Below are positions 8,985 through 15,660 of a stretch of DNA of 47,992 nucleotides, piece after piece. A program made the position numbers and the translations under genes. Source of the DNA: SIAJ01 sp036266155 (lineage in GTDB: Bacteria; Planctomycetota; Planctomycetia; Gemmatales; Gemmataceae); the NCBI GenBank assembly GCA_036266155.1, contig DATANR010000503.1, positions 1-47,992 on the forward strand, read 5' to 3'. The first letter of the stretch is position 1. Each line of letters starts with the position of its first letter. The notes under the pieces are model-generated. The model saw nothing but the letters and a program-made list of their open reading frames with translations. It had not been told where the DNA came from and did not search any database.

Positions 8985-9963
8985 CTTTCGTCGGGCGGTT
9001 GCCACGCGCACGTTGTCGATCGTCGTGCCCGTCAAGGACGAACGCGACAACGTCGAACGCCTCTATCGCCGGGTCATGGAGGTTCTGCGCGACGAATTCG
9101 CGTGGGAGATCGTCTTCGTCGACGACGGCAGCACGGACGGCACGTTTGAAGAGTTGGCGCATCTCGCGGCCATCGATCCTCGCATCAAGGTGATTCGCCT
9201 GCGCCGCAACTTTGGTCAGGCCGCGGCGATGCAGGCGGGCATCGACGCGGCGATCGGCGAACTTGTCGCGACGATGGACGGCGACATGCAAAACGATCCC
9301 GCCGATCTGCAAGCAATGGTCGCCAAGCTCGACGAAGGTTTTGACATGGTCCTCGGCGAGCGCGTCGATCGCAAGGACAACTGGCTGCGCACGTTCCCAA
9401 GCCGCCTCGCCAACAAGCTCATCCGCAAGGTGACCGGCATCCCATTCCGCGATTTCGGCTGCACGATCCGCGTCATTCGCAGCGACGTGGCACGACACAT
9501 GCGCATTTACGGCGAGATGCACCGCTTCATTCCGGTCCTTGCGACCAATCTCGGCGCCAAGACGGCCCAGATCCCGGTGCGGCATCACGCGCGCACGGCT
9601 GGCAAATCAAAATACGGCATCGGCCGCACCGGCCGGGTGATGCTCGATTTGCTGACCATCAAGTTCATGTCGGGCTACCTGACGCGACCAATGCACTTCA
9701 TGGGCGGCCTGGGTCTCTTGTTCTTCTTTCTCGCGTTCGTGAGTCTGGGTACGACGGTCGTTATGAAGGCGACAAGCAATCAGTGGATGACGGGCAATCC
9801 GCTCTTGTACCTGAGCGTCGGTCTCGGCCTGGTGGGGACGCAGATGCTATCGATGGGCCTGCTCGGCGAAGTGATGATGCGCACGTACTACGAAAGCCAG
9901 GACAAACGCCCCTACGTGGTCCGCGAAAGCCGCAACATGAACGACGAGCCGCTCGCGGTGTAG
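8941..9963 (+). CDS. Family 2 glycosyltransferase, DPM1/ArnC-like, membrane-bound
   Basis: Probably transfers a sugar from a nucleotide donor to a polyprenyl-phosphate carrier. The GT-A domain shows IVVPVKDERDNV, VDDGSTDGT (about 60–68) and the metal-binding DGD at 113–115. Then RNFGQAAAMQAG and RDFGCTIRVIR follow the ArnC/GtrB pattern. Two C-terminal transmembrane helices (near 255–276 and 292–314) match the same subfamily. The start overlaps the phosphatase gene but has GGAGG nine bases before ATG, which supports it. The stop is 13 bases from the 3' end of the tRNA gene. Confidence 0.93.
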   Translation: MTGTPVIRPNSRVVSFRRAVATRTLSIVVPVKDERDNVERLYRRVMEVLRDEFAWEIVFVDDGSTDGTFEELAHLAAIDPRIKVIRLRRNFGQAAAMQAGIDAAIGELVATMDGDMQNDPADLQAMVAKLDEGFDMVLGERVDRKDNWLRTFPSRLANKLIRKVTGIPFRDFGCTIRVIRSDVARHMRIYGEMHRFIPVLATNLGAKTAQIPVRHHARTAGKSKYGIGRTGRVMLDLLTIKFMSGYLTRPMHFMGGLGLLFFFLAFVSLGTTVVMKATSNQWMTGNPLLYLSVGLGLVGTQMLSMGLLGEVMMRTYYESQDKRPYVVRESRNMNDEPLAV

Positions 9964-9976
9964 CGCGCCAACCCGA

Positions 9977-10049
9977 TGCCCCCGGCAGGATTCGAACCTG
10001 CGACCTTCGCTTTAGGAAAGCGCTGCTCTATCCCCTGAGCTACGGGGGC
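9977..10049 (-). tRNA. tRNA-Arg (anticodon CCT)
   Basis: The minus strand folds as a full cloverleaf: acceptor GCCCCCG/CGGGGGC, D arm GCTC–GAGC, anticodon loop TTCCTAA (CCT), T arm GCAGG–TTCGAAT–CCTGC and discriminator A at 9977. It is 73 nt without an encoded CCA. One base pair at the top of the anticodon stem is mismatched. It reads AGG codons. It is intact even though the mobile element inserted in it, because the element supplies the first 41 bases and all DNA upstream of the 5' end. Confidence 0.96.
10009..10049. repeat. attL: 41-bp direct repeat inside the tRNA gene
   Basis: Identical over all 41 bases to 25676–25716, and different on both sides immediately beyond. It spans the tRNA 5' acceptor strand, D arm and anticodon stem-loop, so crossover happened in the 5' part of the gene rather than the more common 3' end. 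Confidence 0.95.
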
Positions 10050-10075
10050 AAACGCCATTTTTCTAGGCGTTTTTT
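10050..10075 (+). terminator. Intrinsic terminator at the element's left edge
   Basis: AAACGCC (10050–10056) pairs with GGCGTTT (10066–10072) around a 9-nt loop and the right arm runs into a stretch of six T. On the plus strand this would stop transcripts entering from the glycosyltransferase gene before the integrase. It belongs to the element, not the chromosome. Confidence 0.65.
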
Positions 10076-10104
10076 GTCGTCTCCGGTTTTGGTCAGTAGT
10101 CTAG

Positions 10105-10138
10105 CTACACCAGTTACTACACCCACTAGACCTACACC
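10105..10138 (+). repeat. Three CTACACC repeats, candidate integrase arm sites
   Basis: CTACACC occurs at 10105–10111, 10117–10123 and 10132–10138, between attL and the integrase start. A fourth copy is at 25548–25554 near attR. Arm-type sites of tyrosine integrases have this sort of arrangement: short direct repeats near both ends of the element. No binding evidence is available. Confidence 0.5.
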
Positions 10139-10153
10139 TGAGACTCAATCATC

Positions 10154-11314
10154 ATGGCGAAGCACAAGCCGGCGGACAAGCCTTATCCCGACTTCCCTTT
10201 GTTCCCTCATGCGACAGGGCAATGGGCGAAAAAGGTTCGGGGAAAGATGCACTACTTTGGGACCGACCGGGATGCAGCCCTAAAGCGGTTCCTAGAAGTG
10301 CGGGACGACTTGTACGCGGGCCGCACGCCTCGACCAAAGGCGGGCGAATTGACAGTTGCCGACCTAGCCAACCACTTCCTAACCCGCAAGCGGCAGCAAG
10401 TCGACGCGGGCGAGCTGTCGGCCCGAATGTGGAGCGACTATCACGCGGCTTGCGAATCAGCCGTCGACTCATTGGGCAGAAACCGGCCGGTCGCGGGGCT
10501 GGCCGACTCCGACTTTGCCTCGCTACGGGCGACGATGGCGAAACGACTCGGTCCGGTTGCGCTGGGAGTGTTCATCCAGCGGACACGAACCGTTTTCAAG
10601 TTTGGGTACGAGTCGGGGTTGTTGGAAGTGCCGATCCGGTACGGGCAGGGGTTCGATAAGCCGGCGCGGCGAGTGTTGAGGAAGCAACGGAGCGCGGCCG
10701 GCCCGAAGATGATTTCCGCGGCCGACGTTTGGAAGCTGGTCGAGGCCGCCGACTCGCCGATGGATGCAATGATCCTACTTGGCGTCAATTGTGGGTTTGG
10801 GCAAGCGGACATTTCGGAGCTACCACGGGCCGCCCTTGCCCGGCGACCGGGGTGGGTAGATTTCCCTCGACCTAAGACCGGAATCGGTAGGCGGTGCCCC
10901 CTATGGCCGGAGACGGTCGAGGCGTTGAAGGTGGCGACGTTGGCCCGACCGGACGCCACCGACCCGGCTGACAATGGGCTTGCGTTTATCACGCGATTCG
11001 GCCGCCCGTGGGTCCGGTATGTAGACAAGGGGAGCGAGCGGCGAGGAACCAGGAGCGACGCGGTTGCGTTGCGATTCACGCGGCTGGTGAAGCGGGCCGG
11101 GGTAACAGTGCCGGGCGGATTCTACACCCTTCGACACGTCTTTCGCACCGTCGCCGATGAAGCCCGCGACACGGTGGCGGCCGGCCTCATCATGGGACAC
11201 GACGATCCAAGTATGGCGGGCGCTTACCGCGAACAAGTTAGCGACGAACGACTCCGGGCCGTTACCGATCACGTTCGCGGGTGGTTGCTCGCGGGCAAGC
11301 CGGGAAAGGTGTAG
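10154..11314 (+). CDS. Tyrosine-type site-specific integrase
   Basis: Catalyses integration into and excision from tRNA-Arg(CCT). The 386-residue protein has an N-terminal arm-binding part, a SAM-like core-binding domain (about 65–165) and a catalytic domain. Seen: K241 in the RPKTGIGRR hairpin, H328 and R331 in LRHVFR, H349 in IMGHDDP and the nucleophile Y358 in AYREQ. The first catalytic arginine, normally in a GLR-type motif, is not there: the equivalent helix reads NCGFGQADISEL (212–223). The rest of the site is intact and the element has clean attachment sites, so the protein was presumably active. The orientation points into the element, beside attL. Confidence 0.93.
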   Translation: MAKHKPADKPYPDFPLFPHATGQWAKKVRGKMHYFGTDRDAALKRFLEVRDDLYAGRTPRPKAGELTVADLANHFLTRKRQQVDAGELSARMWSDYHAACESAVDSLGRNRPVAGLADSDFASLRATMAKRLGPVALGVFIQRTRTVFKFGYESGLLEVPIRYGQGFDKPARRVLRKQRSAAGPKMISAADVWKLVEAADSPMDAMILLGVNCGFGQADISELPRAALARRPGWVDFPRPKTGIGRRCPLWPETVEALKVATLARPDATDPADNGLAFITRFGRPWVRYVDKGSERRGTRSDAVALRFTRLVKRAGVTVPGGFYTLRHVFRTVADEARDTVAAGLIMGHDDPSMAGAYREQVSDERLRAVTDHVRGWLLAGKPGKV

Positions 11315-11319
11315 GCTGG

Positions 11320-11508
11320 GTGTGGGTCACCGGTCGCGACTTGCCGCGGATCCTTGCGGAACTGGCCGCCCTGCCAGAGGAAACGCGGCTGGCAATCGCT
11401 ACAGCGCTCGCTGCCGGCCAGTCGACGATTACGGCGACTTTCGGGACGGGGCCGGGCAAGCGTGGCGCAAAGCGGCCTTTGAGCTGCGCTAGGTCAAGGA
11501 TGAAATAA
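11320..11508 (+). CDS. Small ORF after integrase, unknown
   Basis: About 62 residues; a GTG at 11320 with AAAGG upstream is a possible start, and an upstream GTG at 11281 would overlap the integrase end. The middle (RILAELAALPEETRLAIATALAAG) looks like an amphipathic helical hairpin, which is the best sign that it is translated. No family recognised. It overlaps the end of the convergent membrane-protein gene by 15 bases. Could be a spurious frame. Confidence 0.4.
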   Translation: MWVTGRDLPRILAELAALPEETRLAIATALAAGQSTITATFGTGPGKRGAKRPLSCARSRMK

Positions 11509-12618
11509 ACTGAATCGTTTTTCGCCAATAAACTTGGCTATCCACGGTCGGCAAAAAAGAACGAGCACTCCTGCCGCCATTATCGCCCCGCCAATCCAAT
11601 AACACCAATTGGCGATGCCGCGGAATCTGTGTATTTCGGACTGCAATTTGTCTAGCCTATCCTCGGCGGCAAATCGCTCAATCATAAGACCCTTGAGTGG
11701 CGCGGCCTCTTGATCTAGCTTTACGTAGTCGTCTGCATACTTTAACATGAACTCCCTGTCAGTCGTTACGACGCCCGGCCCCTTGTCCGCGAGCTGCATG
11801 TCGTCAAGTTCGGCATTATCCATGAACTTGCTGAACAGCCGCACTAGAAGTAGTCGCGATTTGGTTCTTGCATCAAATGACGAAACGGCCGCGGACTCCA
11901 AATCGTATTCCGCGTGCGCCCGTCTTATGTGGCCGAAACACATCACAACCGATCCTAGACAGGTCGCCCAAATACCAATCCGACGAAGCGATTTTTGGCC
12001 CCAGTCATTCATGGTCGGCAGGACATCGGCGGGCATTATCAGCGGAAGTGGCCGTGGCTCAACATTGTCATTTACCGTCAGCTCTTTTTGCTGTATTTCA
12101 TCTTGTGTTCTTTGATTTGCCAGCCATCGAGAGAAGCCGATTAAGCACGCCAAGAACCCGATGCAACCAGCAAACGACGAGTAGTAGTCTAGCTTGCTCA
12201 AAAATGCGCGAGTCATCATCAGCTCAGTACGCCTTGCATCAATTTCTATTTGCTTCAAAACAATGGCCTCTTTTACCTTTTTTCTGTCAAAATGGACCTG
12301 CGCCAGCTTATGCGCTTCCTTCAAGAGATCCGCAGGAACGTTGACGGTCTTTTTGGGGTCTTTCTTCTGCGCATCGAAAAGCGCGAGCCATTCGCCCGAC
12401 CTTGAATGCAAAAGCTTGATCGTATCGCGTTCAAATTCAGCTGCCACTTCGCGTTCGGTTTGAAGCTTGGCGGCGTCGCCGTCAAACCTCGCTTTTAGCT
12501 GGTCGTATTCTTTTCTCTGCCAAGAAGGATAAACGAAGCTGCCGCCAAGCAAAATCAACCCAAAAACCGCAAGGAATTTGTACAGATTGTCGGTCGGGGG
12601 AGAAATCGCTGGATTCAT
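11494..12618 (-). CDS. Four-helix membrane protein of unknown function (element cargo)
   Basis: A 374-residue protein with predicted transmembrane helices near 13–31, 145–164, 212–230 and 337–358. The two pairs each enclose a ~110-residue Lys/Glu-rich helical region (for example KEYDQLKARFDGDAAKLQTE and AEYDLESAAVSSFDARTKSR), which hints at an internal duplication. No catalytic motif or named domain is recognisable. It is the only minus-strand gene of the left half of the element and is visibly more AT-rich than the genes around it, as later-acquired cargo often is. Superinfection exclusion or defence is an inference from position only. Confidence 0.75.
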   Translation of the reverse strand: MNPAISPPTDNLYKFLAVFGLILLGGSFVYPSWQRKEYDQLKARFDGDAAKLQTEREVAAEFERDTIKLLHSRSGEWLALFDAQKKDPKKTVNVPADLLKEAHKLAQVHFDRKKVKEAIVLKQIEIDARRTELMMTRAFLSKLDYYSSFAGCIGFLACLIGFSRWLANQRTQDEIQQKELTVNDNVEPRPLPLIMPADVLPTMNDWGQKSLRRIGIWATCLGSVVMCFGHIRRAHAEYDLESAAVSSFDARTKSRLLLVRLFSKFMDNAELDDMQLADKGPGVVTTDREFMLKYADDYVKLDQEAAPLKGLMIERFAAEDRLDKLQSEIHRFRGIANWCYWIGGAIMAAGVLVLFCRPWIAKFIGEKRFSLFHP

Positions 12619-13162
12619 TGTGCCCTCGATTGCCGATCGGGAGCCGACAAGAAGGTATTCGGCTGCAGGTCATTTTGATTTTGCGATTCTAACCATCAAT
12701 TTGCAATGTAAGTGGCCCGGTTTCTGGTCGACACCGAGGCCTGAACATAATGGCGAGTGAGTAGAGGACGGGACGGCTTTTTTTCGTTCACCGAACCGAA
12801 CGCTTCGCACTCAGACCAGCAAACCACCGCGGCAGACGAATTAACCTCGCGTCTCCGCGGCCCGGAATGCCGGTCACACTCGGCGGGCAAGCCCGTCCCC
12901 TTCGCCCGAGCGCGATACGGGGCGGGCCGGCCTGTCTGCATTTGCCTGTCTTGCATTGACGCTGAGTCGTCGAATGCGGCTGGCAAATGCTTTTGTTTGC
13001 GGGCCGTGTCTGTGTTCATGCCGAGTCGTCGAACACGGGCGGTCTAAGCGTCGGGTTGGGGTCGGGTCTGTTTCGCTGCTGAGTCGGCGAAATGGTCGGC
13101 ACTCTTTCGGCGGGTGGAATGCTCGTCGCCTTCTGGCGGCGGGTCGGTTGGGACAAATCAAA
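12619..13162. other. 544-bp gene-free stretch upstream of the capsid gene
   Basis: No convincing coding sequence. Short frames on both strands lack start signals and family character. It holds degenerate repeats at 12964–13091 and presumably the promoters of the divergent membrane-protein and capsid genes. In a complete phage, terminase, portal and protease genes would lie upstream of the capsid gene; none of their remains is visible here. Confidence 0.55.
12964..13091 (+). repeat. Degenerate ~58-bp spaced repeats before capsid gene
   Basis: GAGTCGTCGAA occurs at 12964–12974 and 13023–13033, and GAGTCGGCGAA at 13081–13091, at spacings of 59 and 58 bases. Each is preceded by a related GTCT–T-rich–GC(T/C) segment, so the conserved block is about 27 bases per unit. 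A weaker relative, GAGCGCGATA, starts at 12908. They could be tandem regulator sites or the remains of a duplicated segment. Confidence 0.55.
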
Positions 13163-14488
13163 ATGAATTTGCAAGTATTGCGTGAAGCCCGCGAAGCGGC
13201 GGGCAAGACGATCCTGCGGCTGCGAGATCGCATCCAGGCGGAAAGCCGCGACTTCAACGGCGAAGAGCGATCGGAGTGGGACAAGGCGAACAAGGCGTTC
13301 GACGACAACAGCCGACAGATTGACATGATTGAGCGCGGCGAACAGGTTTCGGCCGCCCTGTCGGGACGGCGCCGGGCCGGCATCCCAGGCGCCGAGGACG
13401 TTCGGCCCGGATCCAAGCGAAACAAGCCGATCGGCGACGCCTTCGAACGCGACCAGAATTTGGCGACGCAAGCATGGTTCCGGCGCCAGTCGGGTCGGCC
13501 GTTGACCGACGAACACCGCCGCGCGTGCCAGTCCCTTGGATTCCGACCGGGGGCGAAGTACCTCAACATTCGGCTGGCCCCGAACCCGGCCAACATCGAA
13601 TACCGTGCGCAGTCGACGACTACGACCGCGGGCGGTTACACGATTCAGCAAGGGTTCGTCAATAACCTTGAAGTCGCGTTGAAACAGTGGAACGCGATCC
13701 GACGTTGCGGCGCCGAAGTGATTCGCACCGACACGGGCAACCCGTTGCCGTGGCCGACCATCGACGACACGGGGAACGCGGGTACGCTGCTCGCGGAAAA
13801 CACGACCGTCGGCGCGTCCGTAGACATGACGTTCGGGCAGACGACTTTCAACGCGTACAAGTTCTCGTCGGGGCTTGTGCTGGTGTCGGCCGAATTGGAA
13901 CAGGACAACGCGGTCGGGCTGGTTGATCGAATGGGCACCTTGCTTGGCGAGCGGGTCGGCCGGGGATCGGAAGGTTACTTCACGACCGGCACGGGGTCGA
14001 GTCAGCCGCAAGGCATCGTTACCGGCTCGACGCTTGGCGTGACTGCGGCCAGCGCAACCGCGGTGACGGCTGACGAGCTGATCGACCTGTTCCATTCGGT
14101 CGACCCGGCTTACCGGAACGACCCGTCATTCGGGTGGATGATGAAGGATTCGGTGTTGAAGGTGGTGCGCAAGCTGAAGGATTCAAACGGCCGCTACCTG
14201 TGGTCGATTGACATGGACACGGGCATTACTGGCCCGGCCCCTGGAACCCTGTTGGGCGCGCCGCTAACGATCAATCAGTCGATGGCGAGCATGACGACCG
14301 GGCAAAAGACGATCATCGTGGGCGCCATGAGCAAGTTCAAGGTGCGCGACGCGGGAGTCGTTCGGATTCGGCGGCTGGTTGAACGTTATGGTGATATTGA
14401 TCAAATTGGGTACATTTGTTTCATGAGATCGGATTCGCACCTGCTCGATGCAGGCCAGCATCCGATCAAATACCTCGTTCAAGCCTAG
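13163..14488 (+). CDS. HK97-family phage major capsid protein
   Basis: Forms the shell of HK97-fold capsids. The 441-residue protein starts with a charged coiled-coil delta-like domain (about 1–65) and a basic, disordered link. The fold follows: STTTTAGGYTIQQGF entering the shell domain, AIRRCGAEVIRT, then LLAENTTVGASVDMTFGQTTFNAYKFSSGLVLVSAELEQD (in pieces), and DRMGTLLGERVGRGSEGYFTTGTGSSQPQG, all typical of the family. ATG at 13163 gives the normal N-terminus; an upstream frame extension to 12956 lacks family character. No protease that would remove the delta domain is encoded nearby. Confidence 0.93.
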   Translation: MNLQVLREAREAAGKTILRLRDRIQAESRDFNGEERSEWDKANKAFDDNSRQIDMIERGEQVSAALSGRRRAGIPGAEDVRPGSKRNKPIGDAFERDQNLATQAWFRRQSGRPLTDEHRRACQSLGFRPGAKYLNIRLAPNPANIEYRAQSTTTTAGGYTIQQGFVNNLEVALKQWNAIRRCGAEVIRTDTGNPLPWPTIDDTGNAGTLLAENTTVGASVDMTFGQTTFNAYKFSSGLVLVSAELEQDNAVGLVDRMGTLLGERVGRGSEGYFTTGTGSSQPQGIVTGSTLGVTAASATAVTADELIDLFHSVDPAYRNDPSFGWMMKDSVLKVVRKLKDSNGRYLWSIDMDTGITGPAPGTLLGAPLTINQSMASMTTGQKTIIVGAMSKFKVRDAGVVRIRRLVERYGDIDQIGYICFMRSDSHLLDAGQHPIKYLVQA

Positions 14489-14590
14489 TCGCGACTTGCC
14501 AGCGGGCCGGCCGTCATGGCTTTAACCTTTGCCAAGCAGTGGCCGTTTTGGTCCGGTCCCGCTGGTCGCGACGATTTCGGAGTCACGGAC

Positions 14591-14767
14591 ATGGAAAGCA
14601 ATCAGCACGGGCGGCAACAGGCGACCAATCGCATGTTGCAATGCTCGGATGGCGGATCGAAAGAGCAGATCCGAAAGGAAATTGACGGCTGGCTTGCACG
14701 CCGAATGCGGGACCAGATCAACGCATCCGCGCGAGCCGTTGCGGTCGTGACAACGCTGCAACGCTAA
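14591..14767 (+). CDS. Small hypothetical protein after capsid gene
   Basis: 58 residues from ATG 14591, which has GGAG eight bases upstream (14579–14582). An earlier ATG at 14516 would add 25 residues but lacks a ribosome site. The product is charged and helical (KEQIRKEIDGWLARRMRDQINASARAV, in part), with no known family. It sits between the capsid gene and a strong hairpin at 14789, so it is probably the last gene of the capsid transcript. Confidence 0.5.
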   Translation: MESNQHGRQQATNRMLQCSDGGSKEQIRKEIDGWLARRMRDQINASARAVAVVTTLQR

Positions 14768-14788
14768 GCGATAGGCGGGTCAGATTTC

Positions 14789-14826
14789 AAAGGGGCCGGG
14801 ACGTGTGAAAGCGTCCCGGCCCCTTT
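14789..14826. terminator. Perfect 15-bp GC-rich hairpin
   Basis: AAAGGGGCCGGGACG (14789–14803) and CGTCCCGGCCCCTTT (14812–14826) pair perfectly around 8 nt. The right arm ends in TTT. It closes the capsid transcription unit. Confidence 0.8.
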
Positions 14827-15029
14827 GCGTTTGTATGCGCCCCGCAGATCCGTGGCCGACTAACGCGACCTCGGCCGGCGAAAAGCCGATGCCGTTGTGT
14901 CGTACGAAACAATTTGCGAGGTAATCCCGTCGCCCGGTCGCGAGCCGGAGTATGCGGGCGTTTTGCGGTCGGCGCGTACAATGCGCGAGTCCGGTTCCAT
15001 CGCGACAACTACAACCTCGCAGGCCGCCC

Positions 15030-15516
15030 GTGAGCCGTAAACTCCAAGTATTCGTTTCGTCAACCTACATCGACATGCGGCGCGAGCGGCAGGCGGTCGT
15101 TGAAGCGATTTTGAAGGCCGGGCATATTCCGGCCGGTATGGAGCTATTTGCGGCCGGCGACGAATCGCAACTTGAAACAATTTACCGATGGATCGACGAG
15201 TCCGACGTATTCATGCTAATCCTTAGTTTCGGGTGTAGGCGAAAGACCTTGCTACCTTGACCTGTTCGTATATTTCTCCAACAAAATAATTGCTAGTACC
15301 TCTCTTAGCGGTATCAATCGCTTACATCAGCGAGCATATCGCTCGATGTGTATCCGACTCGTCGCGTTTGGGCTGGCTTCACGTGTCGGAATTGGCACAC
15401 CTGCACATGGCTACGCAATAACTCCCGATGGCGCCCGGTTCCTTCGGGAGTTGAATCTGAAGGTTGCGACGAGCAAGCCGGAAGAAGAGGAGGCGGCCAA
15501 TGCCCCCGGCGGCTAG
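15030..15516 (+). pseudogene. DUF4062 protein gene with internal deletion and frameshift
   Basis: GTG 15030 opens with SRKLQVFVSSTYIDMRRER, followed by AGHIPAGMELFAAGDESQ and IDESDVFMLILSFG: the N-terminal two thirds of a DUF4062 domain, a TIR-like module often found in defence or signalling proteins. The frame then fails (CRRKTLLP and stop at ~15260). Another frame is open from 15220 to the TAG at 15514–15516 and ends in YAITPDGARFLRELNL, the kind of winged-helix C-terminus seen in full-length members. Joined, only ~160 residues remain of a protein normally at least twice as long, so an internal stretch was lost. Not functional as it stands. Confidence 0.75.
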
Positions 15517-15660
15517 CTATCTGTCTAACAGACGGCACGTTTTGCTAGTGGGCCACCGCTGACGCGTCGCCCGGCCTCGACGCGAGTTGCGACGACTGAC
15601 GATTCACGTCCGGCCGACCGTGGCCAACTAATCAATACTCACATCTAGTTAGAATCAATT

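Noticed and set aside
12757..13047. 96-codon plus-strand frame before the capsid gene
   Set aside because: No ribosome site, Cys/Arg/Ser-rich composition and overlap with the spaced repeats suggest it is not a gene.
13016..14095. A 359-codon minus-strand frame opposite the capsid gene
   Set aside because: The plus strand is clearly an HK97 capsid gene; the antisense product is Arg-rich with no domain.
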